A stretch of DNA of 64,000 nucleotides from an uncultured Paracoccaceae bacterium (GCA_947487205.1 CANKVU010000007.1:102019-166018); one strand, 5' to 3'; positions 35,193-44,167 are shown, counted from the first letter of the stretch. Program-made: numbers and translations. Notes: generated from the sequence alone by a model not told the origin.

Positions 35193-35283
35193 GGATGAAA
35201 GTTTCGCCCGATCGGCAACATTGACCCCGGCGGGGTCGCCAAGCCGCGACGACGCGTGGTCCGCCAGCTGGGCGGACCCGTCA

Positions 35284-35309
35284 GGAACTCTTCGATGACG
35301 GCTTCAGTT
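35284..35309 (+). promoter_or_regulatory. EcfG-like general-stress promoter upstream of the Mn-catalase gene
   Basis: GGAAC (35284-35288), a 17-base spacer and AGTT (35306-35309) match the alphaproteobacterial EcfG consensus GGAAC-N16/17-CGTT except for one base. It lies about 90 bases upstream of the Mn-catalase ATG. Manganese catalase genes are common general-stress targets in this class, so the match fits the function. Confidence 0.5.
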
Positions 35310-35398
35310 AACCTTGCAACGGCGGGTTTGGTCCGGTTCGGCCCCGGCGCTTCGGGCGACCCGCATTACCCAGTGCTTCCTGTGAGCGAGTTGAGCAA

Positions 35399-36223
35399 AT
35401 GTTCCACCATTCTTCCGAACTTCAGTACCAGGTCCGGGTCGACCGTCCCGATCCGGTCTTCGCCAAGCATCTGCAGCAGGCGATCGGCGGCATCGAGGGC
35501 GAGATCCGGGTCGCGATGCAGTACTTCTTCCAGGCGATGGGCGCGCGGGGCGACGCCAAGTACCGCGACATGCTGATGATGACCGCGACCGAGGAGCTGA
35601 GCCATATCGAGTTCCTGGGCCACGCCGTGGCGCTGAACCTCGAAGGGGCGCCGGTCACGGCGCAGGAGGCGGCGGCCGAGGATCCGGTCGTGGCCGCGAT
35701 CCTCGGCGGCGCGAACCCGCGCCACATCCTGTCCTCGGGGCTCTCGGCGATGCCGGTGAACGCCAACGGCGTGCCCTTCGACATGAGCCACGTCTACGCC
35801 ACCGGCAACCTCGCGGCCGACATGATGGCCAATGCCACGGCGGAATCGGGCGGCCGGGTGCTGGCCTCGCGGCTCTACAACATGACCGAGGATGCGGGCA
35901 TGAAGGACATGCTCTCGTTCCTCATCGCGCGCGACACGATGCACCAGCAGCAATGGCTCGCCGTGATCGAGGAGCTCGGCGGCTGGGAGGGGCAGCTCCC
36001 GATCCCGAACTCGACCCCGCGCGCCCACGAGGCGACCGAGCACAGCTACTACTTCCTGAACACCTCGCTCGACGAGAAGACGCCCGAGGGGCGCTGGACC
36101 TCCGGCCCCTCGCTCGACGGGCGGTCGGACTTCTCGGTCAGGGAGAAGGTCGAGCCCCAGGGCCAGAAGCCCGATCTCGGCCGCGCGAAGCCGGCAAGCG
36201 GCGCGCAATCCGAGCAGGAATGA
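35399..36223 (+). CDS. Manganese catalase
   Basis: A 274-residue dimanganese catalase of the ferritin-like four-helix family. The metal ligands by alignment are E35, E66 and H69 (ATEELSHIEFLGH), E149 (ATAESGGR) and H182 (RDTMHQQQW). The C-terminal 60 residues are hydrophilic. It splits hydrogen peroxide without heme. The start is an ATG shortly after a T-rich stretch with no strong ribosome site. It heads a five-gene same-strand run (SRPBCC protein, Zn-dehydrogenase, two SDRs) and has an EcfG-like promoter, suggesting a general-stress operon. A heme catalase gene lies at 60.8-62.4 kb. Confidence 0.95.
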   Translation: MFHHSSELQYQVRVDRPDPVFAKHLQQAIGGIEGEIRVAMQYFFQAMGARGDAKYRDMLMMTATEELSHIEFLGHAVALNLEGAPVTAQEAAAEDPVVAAILGGANPRHILSSGLSAMPVNANGVPFDMSHVYATGNLAADMMANATAESGGRVLASRLYNMTEDAGMKDMLSFLIARDTMHQQQWLAVIEELGGWEGQLPIPNSTPRAHEATEHSYYFLNTSLDEKTPEGRWTSGPSLDGRSDFSVREKVEPQGQKPDLGRAKPASGAQSEQE

Positions 36224-36285
36224 CGCCTGCTGCCCCGGCCCCCGCGGGGCCGGGCGACGTGTCCGTCTCAAACTCAGTGTGGCCC

Positions 36286-36948
36286 ATGTACAAAGATTAT
36301 CTTCCCATTCACCGGTCCTTCCGTAACCGCGATCCCGCAACGCTGTGGCTGGCCGGAGGGCTCGGCGCCCTGCTGGGCGTCGCGGCCATCACCTTCTACC
36401 AGGTGCGCGGCCGCAACCGCGTCTCCTACCGCCCGCCCGACGACGCGCCGGTCCGTGCCGCGCGGCGTCAACGGGGCCGCGCCACCGTCACCGGCCGCAC
36501 GATAACGATCGACCGGCCCCGGTCAGAGATCTATGCGTTCTGGCGCGATTTCGGCAACCTTGCCCGGGTGATGGAAAACGTCCGCGACGTGAGCGTCGAG
36601 GACGGCGTGACCCGGTGGACGATCAGGGGGCCGGCCGAGCGGGACGTGACGATCCTCACCACCGTGACCGAGGAGGTGGGGGACGAACGGATCGAATGGC
36701 GCTCCACCGACGCCTCCCAGATCGAGCATCGCGGACGCGTCATCCTGCGCGACGCGCCGGCCGGGCGCGGGACCGAGGTGACGCTCGATCTCGAATACCT
36801 TTCCCCGGGCGGAGAGTTGGGCCGGTTCGTCGCCAAGGCGCTGCAGGCGGAACCCCATCTGCAGGCGCGGCGCGACCTGAAGCGGCTGAAGATGCTGCTG
36901 GAGACGGGCGAGATCGCCACCAACGCCAACCGCCGTTCGGCGGCCTGA
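36286..36948 (+). CDS. SRPBCC family membrane-anchored protein (cyclase/dehydrase-like)
   Basis: A 220-residue protein with an N-terminal membrane segment ([22 protein letters not shown], about 21-42), then a START/SRPBCC domain beginning [38 protein letters not shown]. The pattern matches the YndB/cyclase-dehydrase type that binds hydrophobic ligands in a helix-grip cavity; its ligand is unknown. Two starts are possible. The ATG at 36220 overlaps the catalase stop as ATGA and adds 22 residues; the ATG at 36286 begins at [11 protein letters not shown] just ahead of the helix. I prefer 36286 because the added residues are low-complexity, but coupling at 36220 cannot be excluded. Confidence 0.82.
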   Translation: MYKDYLPIHRSFRNRDPATLWLAGGLGALLGVAAITFYQVRGRNRVSYRPPDDAPVRAARRQRGRATVTGRTITIDRPRSEIYAFWRDFGNLARVMENVRDVSVEDGVTRWTIRGPAERDVTILTTVTEEVGDERIEWRSTDASQIEHRGRVILRDAPAGRGTEVTLDLEYLSPGGELGRFVAKALQAEPHLQARRDLKRLKMLLETGEIATNANRRSAA

Positions 36949-36961
36949 AAGGAGACGCATC

Positions 36962-38146
36962 ATGCGCGCATTGACCTGGCACGGCCGTCACGATGTCCGG
37001 GTGGACACGGTTCCCGACCCCGAGATCGTGAATCCCCGCGATGCCATCATCGAAGTCACCTCCACCGCGATCTGCGGTTCCGACCTGCACCTTTACGACG
37101 GGGTGATCCCCGGCATGCTTTCGGGTGATATCCTCGGCCACGAATTCATGGGCCGGGTGGTCGATGTCGGGCCGGGGAGCACCCTGAAGAAGGGGCAACG
37201 CGTCGTCGTGCCCTTCACCATCTCCTGCGGGAGCTGCTTCTTCTGCAAGAGCAAGCTCTATTCGGCCTGCGACAACACCAATCCCGCCGAGAAGCAGGAC
37301 ATGACCGAGGCGCTCTATGGCCATTCGGTATCCTCGCTCTTCGGCTATTCGCACCTGACCGGCGGCTATCCGGGCGGGCAGGCGGAATATGTCCGCGTCC
37401 CCTTCTCGGACGTGGGGCCGATCGTGATCCCCGACGGGATGGAAGACGACGACGTCCTGTTCCTGTCCGACATCCTGCCGACCGGATGGCAGGGCGCGGA
37501 GAACGCCGACATCAAGGACGGCGACACCGTCGCGGTCTGGGGCTGCGGGCCTGTGGGCCTGTTCGCCGTGCAATCGGCGCTCGCGATGGGCGCGGGGCGC
37601 GTGATCGCCATCGACGAGTTCCCCAACCGGCTGGCCCTCGCCGGCAAGCTCGGCGCGGAGGTCATCGACTTCAAGCGGACGAACGTGCTCGAGGCGCTGA
37701 CCGAGATGTCGGGCGGGCTCGGCCCCGACGCGGTGATCGACGCCGTGGGCATGGAGAGCCATGGCTTCGCGCCCGACACGGTGATGGACAACATCAAGCA
37801 AAACGTCGGCATCGGCGCCGACAGCGCCCATGCCCTGCGCGAGGCGATTCTGTGCGTACGAAAGGGCGGCACCGTCTCGATCCCCGGTGTCTATGGCGGC
37901 ATGCTCGACAAGTTCCCGCTGGGCGCGCTGATGGAGAAGGGGGTGCAGGTCCGGTCCGGGCAGACCCATGTGCAGCGCTATCTGCCCGACCTGCTGCAGC
38001 GCATCGGCGACGGGGATCTCGATACCCAGTTCATGATCTCTCACCGCCTGCCGCTCGAACAGGCACCGACCGGGTACCAAAATTTCCGCTACAACCAGAA
38101 CGACTGGACCAAGGTCGTGCTGAAGCCCGGCACGCAGGTGAACTGA
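36962..38146 (+). CDS. Zinc-dependent alcohol dehydrogenase (glutathione-independent formaldehyde dehydrogenase-like)
   Basis: A 394-residue medium-chain dehydrogenase. The catalytic zinc ligands are Cys38 in [13 protein letters not shown] and the His-Glu pair in LGHEFMGRV; the structural zinc Cys cluster is [15 protein letters not shown]. The cofactor motif is [17 protein letters not shown], followed by a conserved Asp in [12 protein letters not shown] favouring NAD+. Length and the long insertion match the FdhA-like branch that oxidises formaldehyde or alcohols; the true substrate is unknown. It starts 13 bases after the SRPBCC gene with an AAAGGAG site. The downstream SDR gene's ATG overlaps its TGA, so they are translationally coupled. 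Confidence 0.92.
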   Translation: MRALTWHGRHDVRVDTVPDPEIVNPRDAIIEVTSTAICGSDLHLYDGVIPGMLSGDILGHEFMGRVVDVGPGSTLKKGQRVVVPFTISCGSCFFCKSKLYSACDNTNPAEKQDMTEALYGHSVSSLFGYSHLTGGYPGGQAEYVRVPFSDVGPIVIPDGMEDDDVLFLSDILPTGWQGAENADIKDGDTVAVWGCGPVGLFAVQSALAMGAGRVIAIDEFPNRLALAGKLGAEVIDFKRTNVLEALTEMSGGLGPDAVIDAVGMESHGFAPDTVMDNIKQNVGIGADSAHALREAILCVRKGGTVSIPGVYGGMLDKFPLGALMEKGVQVRSGQTHVQRYLPDLLQRIGDGDLDTQFMISHRLPLEQAPTGYQNFRYNQNDWTKVVLKPGTQVN

Positions 38147-38934
38147 TGGCACAGACGCATCTTGCCGTGGTCACCGGCGCCTCCACAGGAATCGGGCGCG
38201 AGCTGGCACGGCTGGCCGTCGCGGACGGCTGCGACGTGATCGTCGCGGCCGACGAGCCAGAGATCGAGGAGGCGGCGCAGTCCCTGCGCGCCTCTGGCGG
38301 AAGCGCCCGAGCGGTCCGGGCGGACCTGTCCACCGCCAGCGGGGTGGAGCAGCTTTGGCAGGAGATCGGCGACCGACCTGTCGACTACATGATGGCCAAC
38401 GCGGGCAGGGGCCTGGGCGACGCCTTTCTCGACCAGGAGTGGGACCGGATCGAGGAGGTGATCCACCTCAACGTCACCGGCACCACGGCCGTCGTGCAGC
38501 GCGCCGCGCGGGACATGGCGCGGCGCGGGCAGGGGCGTATCCTGATCACCGGATCGCTCGCCGGCAACCTGCCCGGCAGCTACCAGGCCGTCTACAACGC
38601 CACCAAGGCCTACGTCGACACGCTGAGCTGGGGCATCCGCGAGGAGTTGAAGGACAGCGGCGTCACGGTGACCTGCCTCCTGCCGGGACCGGTGGAGACC
38701 GAGTTCTTCCACCGCGCCGACATGGAGGACACGCCGGTGGGTGAGAGCGGGTCGAAGGAAGACCCCGCCGACGTGGCCCGGCGTGGCTTCGAGGCCATGA
38801 AGGCCGGCCGTTCGGGCGTGTCGGGCTCGTTCATGACGCGTATCCAGAACGCGGTGAGCGGGATCGTGCCCGAGAGCGTCTTGGCCCGGCTTCACCGCGG
38901 CATGGCCAAACCGGAGGAACAGTCGAATGGCTGA
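38146..38934 (+). CDS. SDR family NAD(P)-dependent oxidoreductase (first of a tandem pair)
   Basis: A 262-residue classical short-chain dehydrogenase. Its motifs are VVTGASTGIGRELARLA (cofactor), MANAGRGLG (NAG), ITGSLAGNLPG with the catalytic Ser, and YNATKAYVDTL (YxxxK). It shares order, length and most motifs with the next gene, so the two are tandem paralogues. The substrate is unknown. Its ATG overlaps the dehydrogenase stop by one base and the next SDR overlaps its end by 8 bases, giving tight coupling inside the stress operon. Confidence 0.92.
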   Translation: MAQTHLAVVTGASTGIGRELARLAVADGCDVIVAADEPEIEEAAQSLRASGGSARAVRADLSTASGVEQLWQEIGDRPVDYMMANAGRGLGDAFLDQEWDRIEEVIHLNVTGTTAVVQRAARDMARRGQGRILITGSLAGNLPGSYQAVYNATKAYVDTLSWGIREELKDSGVTVTCLLPGPVETEFFHRADMEDTPVGESGSKEDPADVARRGFEAMKAGRSGVSGSFMTRIQNAVSGIVPESVLARLHRGMAKPEEQSNG

Positions 38935-39700
38935 GAAACTCGCCGTCGTGACCGGGGCTTCGACCGGCCTCGGCTACCAGCTTGCGCGGATCGCGGCGCA
39001 GGACGGCCATGACCTTGTCATCTGCGCCGACGAGGAGGAGATCCACGTCGCCGCCGAGAAACTGCGATCTCTCGGGGCCGAGGTGGAGGCCCTGATCCTC
39101 GACCTGTCGGGCCGGGACGGGGTCGAGGCGCTGTTCGGGGCGCTGGAGGGACGCGACATCGACCTTTTCTGCGCCAATGCGGGTCGCGCGCTTGGCCATG
39201 CCTTCGCCGATCAGGACTGGTCGGACGTGAAGCGGCTCATCGATCTCAACATCCTGCAATCGACATCCGTCCTGCACCGGATCGGCCGGCGGATGCATGC
39301 GCGGGGATCGGGGCGCATCCTCGTGACCGGGTCGATCGGGGGCTACGTCCCTGGGCCCTACGATGCCGTATATGACGCCACCAAGGCCTATCTGAACAGC
39401 CTGTCCTATGCGTTGCAGGACGAATGGCGGGACAGTCCCGTCACTTTGACCTGCCTGATGCCGGGGCCGACGGAGACGCCGATCTTCCACCGTGAGGGGA
39501 ACGATTTGACGGAGGCGCCGATCGCCGAGCGGGAGAAGGACGACCCCGTGACCGTGGCCGAGCAAGGATACCGGGCCGTCATGGCCGGGCAGCGCGGCGT
39601 GGTTCCCGGGCTCCACAATCGGGCGATCACCATGCTGACGGGCCTCGTTCCCGAAAGCGTTCTGGCACGCATCCACCGCATGGGCGCAGAGCCGCAATGA
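38927..39700 (+). CDS. SDR family NAD(P)-dependent oxidoreductase (second of a tandem pair)
   Basis: A 257-residue paralogue of the preceding protein. It has VVTGASTGLGYQLARIA, CANAGRALGHAF, VTGSIGGYVPG (Ser) and YDATKAYLNSL (YxxxK). Both paralogues share the ending VPESVLARIHR/LHR, showing an in-place duplication, while surface residues diverge, so they may have different substrates or form a heterodimer. It is probably the last gene of the Mn-catalase operon; a G6/C6 hairpin follows 35 bases after its stop. Confidence 0.92.
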   Translation: MAEKLAVVTGASTGLGYQLARIAAQDGHDLVICADEEEIHVAAEKLRSLGAEVEALILDLSGRDGVEALFGALEGRDIDLFCANAGRALGHAFADQDWSDVKRLIDLNILQSTSVLHRIGRRMHARGSGRILVTGSIGGYVPGPYDAVYDATKAYLNSLSYALQDEWRDSPVTLTCLMPGPTETPIFHREGNDLTEAPIAEREKDDPVTVAEQGYRAVMAGQRGVVPGLHNRAITMLTGLVPESVLARIHRMGAEPQ

Positions 39701-39735
39701 TACCGGCAAACGGGATCGGAGAGGCGCGGTGCGGA

Positions 39736-39755
39736 GGGGGGAGTCGATGCCCCCC
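39736..39755 (+). terminator. Putative terminator hairpin after the stress operon
   Basis: GGGGGG (39736-39741) and CCCCCC (39750-39755) can pair around an 8-base loop, 35 bases after the second SDR gene. There is no T-run, so this is only a weak terminator candidate separating the stress operon from the glycan-type operon. Confidence 0.4.
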
Positions 39756-39841
39756 GATGCGGCCCGCGCCGGCAGCGGAACCCCCGGTTTCGTGGCGGTG
39801 TTGACCACGGTTAACGATTGTCGGTCGGACTGGAGGTCCGC

Positions 39842-40909
39842 GTGGTTCCCGTTTCCCCCTACACCAATGTCACGACCCGGGGGCGTCCGGCCCCGTCCGA
39901 TGCGCGCGGCGCGTTCGAGCGGTTCGTCCGCGCGGTCGCGATCGATGCGGGAGCCCCGCCGCACTGCCTTCTGGCACGATCGGGGTGCCTTGGCCCCGAT
40001 CAGCTCGCGGATCCGGGCTGGTTGCTGCGCGAGGTTGCGACGATCGACCTGTCCCTCGCCCGTCTGCTCGAGGGCCATGTCAACGCGCTGACCCTGATCC
40101 ATCATCATGCCGACGCGCCGCTGCGCGAGCGATGCCTGCGCGATGCCGCCGAGGGGCACTTGTTCGGCGTCTGGGGCGCGGATGCCACGCCCCCGGTCGA
40201 GGTCGACGAAGATGTTCTCAACGGCGCGAAACGCTATGCCTCCGGCCTCGGGGCCGTCAGCCGCGCGGTGGTTCCGGGGTCGGCGCCGGAGGGCCAGGTC
40301 ATGTTCCTTGTCGATGCCACGGATCCCGCGCGCCAGGATCCCGGAGATTGGGACATGGTCGGGATGCAGGACAGCCGGTCGGGACAGTTCGATTGCAGTG
40401 GCCTTGCCGCCGAGCGGATCGGTACGGCGGGAATCTATACACAGGAGCCGCATTTCGTGGGTGGCACCTGGCGCATCGCGGCCGTCACGCTCGGGGCGGT
40501 GGTGGGCCTGCTCGACCGGGCGGGTGCCGTTCTGCGGGCGCGCGGCCGCCTGGATAACGACGCCCAGCTTCTGCGCCTCGCCCCCGTCGCGGGCCGGGCG
40601 GTCGCGGCGTGGCCGGCAATCCAGCGGGCCGGCGCCGTCGCATCGGGCCCGGAGGGACGCGCCGATCCCGAGCGGGCGGCGATCCTGTCGGTTTCGGCGC
40701 GCCTGCTGACCGAGGATCTGGGCCAGGATGCCATCGCCGCGGTCGAGCGGTCGGTGGGCTTGTCGATGTTCGCCACCGCGGATCCGGTCGGCCGGGCGGC
40801 GCGCGACCTTGCATGCTATCTGCGCCAGGCGGCCCGGGACGCCTTTTGCGTCCAGACCGGGCGGGCGTTCCTGGGCGGGTCCGGGCTTTCGGAGTGGCTC
40901 GATGCGTGA
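39842..40909 (+). CDS. Acyl-CoA dehydrogenase-like protein
   Basis: A 355-residue protein related to acyl-CoA dehydrogenases. It has a helical N-terminal part (LLREVATIDLSLARLLEGHVNAL), a beta-domain region VDEDVLNGAKRYASGLGAVSRAVVPG, and a C-terminal helical bundle ending FCVQTGRAFLGGSGLSEW. It is shorter than beta-oxidation enzymes (about 380-400), and I could not locate a convincing catalytic Glu, so the reaction is uncertain; relatives also act as flavin monooxygenases or desaturases. The GTG at 39842 was chosen because GGAGGT lies 4 bases before it; a TTG at 39818 is weaker. The next gene starts 8 bases inside its end. It opens a four-gene coupled operon. Confidence 0.82.
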   Translation: MVPVSPYTNVTTRGRPAPSDARGAFERFVRAVAIDAGAPPHCLLARSGCLGPDQLADPGWLLREVATIDLSLARLLEGHVNALTLIHHHADAPLRERCLRDAAEGHLFGVWGADATPPVEVDEDVLNGAKRYASGLGAVSRAVVPGSAPEGQVMFLVDATDPARQDPGDWDMVGMQDSRSGQFDCSGLAAERIGTAGIYTQEPHFVGGTWRIAAVTLGAVVGLLDRAGAVLRARGRLDNDAQLLRLAPVAGRAVAAWPAIQRAGAVASGPEGRADPERAAILSVSARLLTEDLGQDAIAAVERSVGLSMFATADPVGRAARDLACYLRQAARDAFCVQTGRAFLGGSGLSEWLDA

Positions 40910-41612
40910 TCCGCGACCGGTCGATTACGGGCAATTGTCGCGGGAGCGTCCGATCATGGTGCTCGCCCCCCATCCAGACGACGAATCTCTGGGCTGCGGC
41001 GGACTCCTTGCGGCGGCGTTTGCCGATCGCGGGGCGCATGTGGTTTGCATGACGGACGGCGCGGCCTCCCATCCGCGCTCCGCCGATTATCCGCCGCCTC
41101 GGCTGGCGGCCCGACGGGCCCTCGAGCTCGACGCGGCGGTGGCCGAACTCGGCGGCAGCCCGGGGGACATCACCCGGCTTGGCCTGCCCGACGCGGGGCT
41201 GGGGCGAATCACGGCGCGGTACGACGCGATTGCAGCGCAGATTGCCGTCATCGCCACCGCGCGGGGCGCGGCCACCATCTTTGTCAGTGCGCCGACCGAT
41301 CCCCATTGCGACCACGTGGCTACGGCCGAGATCGGCCGCCGCGCCGCGCGCCTCGCGTCGATGCGGTGCCTGTTCTATCCGATCTGGTCGCGCTGGGCGG
41401 CTCCCGCGTTTCGCAACGATCTGGGCGCGCAGCGGGAATACCGGTTTGCCACGGCCGGGATGCGGGACCGCAAGCGGCGCGCCGTCGCGGCCCATGCCAG
41501 CCAGATGGGGTGCCTCATCCACGACGATCCCGACGGGTTCGTCTGCCCCCCCGATTTCCTGACGATGTTCACCGAATGCGACGAGATGTTCTTCGAGGGC
41601 GGGGAAGCATGA
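40902..41612 (+). CDS. PIG-L family deacetylase
   Basis: A 236-residue LmbE/PIG-L protein. The zinc motif PHPDDE is at 23-28 (VLAPHPDDESLGCGG) and the second motif HxDH at 135-138 (DPHCDHVATAE). The family removes N-acetyl groups from GlcNAc in GPI, mycothiol, bacillithiol or antibiotic intermediates. It lies between an acyl-CoA dehydrogenase-like gene (8-base overlap) and a methyltransferase gene (ATGA overlap), which points to stepwise modification of one sugar-containing product. Substrate identity is inference. Confidence 0.92.
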   Translation: MRDPRPVDYGQLSRERPIMVLAPHPDDESLGCGGLLAAAFADRGAHVVCMTDGAASHPRSADYPPPRLAARRALELDAAVAELGGSPGDITRLGLPDAGLGRITARYDAIAAQIAVIATARGAATIFVSAPTDPHCDHVATAEIGRRAARLASMRCLFYPIWSRWAAPAFRNDLGAQREYRFATAGMRDRKRRAVAAHASQMGCLIHDDPDGFVCPPDFLTMFTECDEMFFEGGEA

Positions 41613-42166
41613 GCAGGGTGGGATCCGAGCACCTGCATGGCCTTTATGCCGGGACGGATGATCCGTGGAATTTCCAGACGAGCGCTTATGAGAAGGCGAA
41701 ATTCTTGGCCACGTGCAACGCCCTTCCGCGCCCCCGCTACGTCTCGGGGCTCGAGATCGGCTGCGGCAATGGCGAGCTGGCCCGCCGGTTGGCTCCGCGA
41801 TGCGCGGCCTATCACGGCGTCGACGCGGTGGAGCGCGCGCTGGTCGCGGCGCGCTTGGCCGTGCCGCGGGCGATCTTCACCCGGGCTTTCCTGCCAGCCC
41901 CGCTGCCCGGCGGTCCGCATGATCTGATCGTCCTGTCGGAGATCCTGTATTTCCTTGACGCCGGAAGCATCGCGGACCTGGCGGCCCAGATCGACGGTCG
42001 CTGGCCGGGCGCGGACGTCATCTGCGTCAGCTGGCGTGGTCCGAGCGGCAATCCGCTCCAGGGCGAAGAGGCCTTTGCCCTCTACCGCGCTGCCAGCCGG
42101 CGGAGCTTCGCGATGGTCTCCGGGACGGCCGAATACCGGATCGATGTCGCGGCGGGTACGGCGTGA
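41609..42166 (+). CDS. SAM-dependent methyltransferase, NodS-like
   Basis: A 185-residue class I methyltransferase. The N-terminal DPWNFQTSAYEKAKFLATCNALP is typical of the nodulation-S-like group, motif I is GLEIGCGNGELARRL (48-62), and a later acidic loop reads YHGVDAVERALVAAR. NodS N-methylates a de-N-acetylated glucosamine in Nod factor, so with the upstream deacetylase an N-methylation of a free amino sugar is plausible but unproven. Both ends overlap neighbours by 4 bases (ATGA and GTGA). Length is slightly short but all core motifs are present. Confidence 0.88.
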   Translation: MSRVGSEHLHGLYAGTDDPWNFQTSAYEKAKFLATCNALPRPRYVSGLEIGCGNGELARRLAPRCAAYHGVDAVERALVAARLAVPRAIFTRAFLPAPLPGGPHDLIVLSEILYFLDAGSIADLAAQIDGRWPGADVICVSWRGPSGNPLQGEEAFALYRAASRRSFAMVSGTAEYRIDVAAGTA

Positions 42167-43419
42167 CAGGGTGCGGGATCCGCGTGCTCGATCCGGCCGG
42201 GGTCGCCGCCGCGACCACGGCCATCGTGGTGCCGGCCTGCAACGAGGTCGACCGGATCGGTGACTGCCTGCGAAGCCTCGCCGCCCAGGAGGTGCCGGGC
42301 GGGGTGGCGGTGGTCCTGTGCGTCAACAACACGACCGACGGCAGCGCCGAACATGCCCTGGACATCGCGCTGGCGGAGCGGACGTGTCTGGTTCTGGCCG
42401 ACGTCGAGATTCTGCGAGGCGGCGTGGGACAGGCGCGGCGGATCGGCCATGCGCTGGCCTTGCGGCATGGCCCCTCGGTGCGTGCGCTGCTGTCCACCGA
42501 CGCCGATTGCGTCGCGCATTCAGGCTGGGCGAGGAAGATGGCGCGCGCCCTTTCGAGGGCTCCGGCCGCGTTGGGGCGCATCGACCCCACCCCATTCGAA
42601 GGTGGCGATCCGCCCGAAAGCTATCGCGCCTGCCTTCGGATCGAGGCGGAATATACCGCCCTGTCGATGGCGTTCGAGAACTTGGTGGCGGCCGGGCCGG
42701 GACGCGGCATCGGGATCAACACCGCCGGCGGCGCCAATCTGGGTATCCGCGCCGATGTCTATGCGGCGATCGGCGGGTATCGCCCTCTGCCGCGCGGCGA
42801 GGACCGCGACCTGATGCAGAGAGTCCTGCGTGCCGGGCACGTGCCGGTCCGGGTGCCGGCACGGGTGAAGGCCTCGTCCCGCGCCGAAGGGCGGGCGCCC
42901 GGGGGAATGGCCACGGCGATCGCCGAACGCCTGCGGCCGGGACAGGTCAGGCTCGACACCGCGCTGGTGCCGTTCGCCGCGATGCTTGCCCGCCATGTCG
43001 GCATCGGCGGACCCGGGCCCGCCATGACCTCGCTGGAGGCAGAGCGCGACCTGCCGGCCCTCAGGGCCTGTGTCGCCCGCCTGCGGCGGATCCCGTCCCG
43101 GACCGAGCGGCTCGCGTATCTGGACCGCCTGATGCGCGAGGTCGGGGGCCCGGAGGCATCAAGCCAGCCCCGGCGCATGGTTCCTGCGCAGCGCCTGGCC
43201 CGCGTGTCGCCCGACAGCCCCGCTGCCCATCCCGGGCCGAGCCTCGTGCCGGCGCGTGCCCAAGATGGCGACGCGTCATGCGCGATTGCCCCGGCCGGTG
43301 GCATCGATGCGGCATCGCGAACCGGTCAGGGTTCCCTGCCGGCGGCGCCCGCGGCCCGGATCGACCCGGAGCTCCGTACCCGTCCGGGCGCCATCCAGGA
43401 CGGGTACGGACGAACGTGA
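42163..43419 (+). CDS. Glycosyltransferase family 2
   Basis: A 418-residue protein starting at GTG. The GT-A nucleotide-sugar domain opens TAIVVPACNEVDRIGDCLRSL. The DxD metal motif is D113-A-D115 in LLSTDADCVAHSGW, and GGYRPLPRGEDRDLMQRVLRAG carries the acceptor-side ED. No membrane segments are seen, so it is cytosolic or peripheral. Residues about 330-418 are Pro/Ala/Ser-rich and look disordered, which may be a genuine tail or out-of-family read-through. It is the last gene of the coupled operon; its GTG overlaps the methyltransferase TGA. Donor and acceptor are unknown. Confidence 0.88.
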   Translation: MTGCGIRVLDPAGVAAATTAIVVPACNEVDRIGDCLRSLAAQEVPGGVAVVLCVNNTTDGSAEHALDIALAERTCLVLADVEILRGGVGQARRIGHALALRHGPSVRALLSTDADCVAHSGWARKMARALSRAPAALGRIDPTPFEGGDPPESYRACLRIEAEYTALSMAFENLVAAGPGRGIGINTAGGANLGIRADVYAAIGGYRPLPRGEDRDLMQRVLRAGHVPVRVPARVKASSRAEGRAPGGMATAIAERLRPGQVRLDTALVPFAAMLARHVGIGGPGPAMTSLEAERDLPALRACVARLRRIPSRTERLAYLDRLMREVGGPEASSQPRRMVPAQRLARVSPDSPAAHPGPSLVPARAQDGDASCAIAPAGGIDAASRTGQGSLPAAPAARIDPELRTRPGAIQDGYGRT

Positions 43420-43495
43420 CGGCCGGCCGGGGGCCGCGCCACGGTTTGCGGGCCGCCGAAAAAGGCGGCACACAGGTCCCGACCGGGAGGGCGGG

Positions 43496-44167
43496 ATGCG
43501 GATCGTCATCGCAGAGGACAACGAGGGACTTTCCAGCGCGCTGGTTCGCGCCCTACGGCATGCGGGCCACGTGGCCGAAGCCTTCGCCGACGGGCTCGAC
43601 GCGGACGAGCACCTTGCCGGCGCGGGGGCCGATCTGGCGATCCTGGACATCAACCTGCCGCGCCTCGACGGGATCGCGATCCTGCGGGGCATGCGTCGCC
43701 GGGGCCAGGAGATTCCGGTTCTTCTCCTGACGGCGCGCACGCAGGGCAGCGACCGGGTCGAGGGGCTCGATGCCGGGGCTGACGATTATGTGGTAAAACC
43801 GTTCCTGATGGAGGAGCTCCTGGCCCGGATCCGTGCCCTTGCGCGGCGCCGCGACCGGCTCGTGCCGCAGGTGGAACGGGCCGGCCCGATCGTTTACGAC
43901 CGCAGCGCGCAGAGCCTGCGCGTCCACGGCCGGGCGGTAGACCTGTCGCCGCGCGAACGGGCGCTCTTCGAGTTGCTCCTCGCCCAGGTCGGCACGGTCG
44001 TGTCGAAGGCCCGGATCGCGGTCGACCTCTATGGCCACGGCGCCGACGTGGACGAGAACGCCGTCGAGCTTGCCGTGTCGCGGCTGCGTCGCAAGCTGGG
44101 ACCCGGGATAGCCATCCGCACGATCCGGGGGCTGGGCTACATGCTGGATCCGGGCCCGGTTGCATGA
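43496..44167 (+). CDS. OmpR-family response regulator, TctD-like
   Basis: A 223-residue regulator. The receiver domain has acidic pocket E7, D8, phosphoacceptor D51 (LAILDINLP) and K101 (VVKPF). The C-terminal winged helix has VDLSPRERALFELLLAQVG and ENAVELAVSRLRRKLGPGIAIRTIRGLGYML. The kinase downstream carries a TctE-type sensor domain and overlaps its end by 4 bases, so this is probably a TctD homologue controlling tricarboxylate uptake. The candidate 11-bp repeats upstream of tctC (35165-35192) fit its DNA-binding type. The target remains inference. Confidence 0.9.
   Translation: MRIVIAEDNEGLSSALVRALRHAGHVAEAFADGLDADEHLAGAGADLAILDINLPRLDGIAILRGMRRRGQEIPVLLLTARTQGSDRVEGLDAGADDYVVKPFLMEELLARIRALARRRDRLVPQVERAGPIVYDRSAQSLRVHGRAVDLSPRERALFELLLAQVGTVVSKARIAVDLYGHGADVDENAVELAVSRLRRKLGPGIAIRTIRGLGYMLDPGPVA

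Larger units (their letters stand above)
35072..35398. other. Divergent regulatory region between tctC and the Mn-catalase gene
   Basis: A 327-base gene-free stretch. It contains the palindrome and 11-bp-period repeats at 35165-35192 (upstream of tctC) and an EcfG-like promoter at 35284-35309 (upstream of the Mn-catalase), both listed separately. No RNA gene or small coding frame with a ribosome site was seen. Confidence 0.7.
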
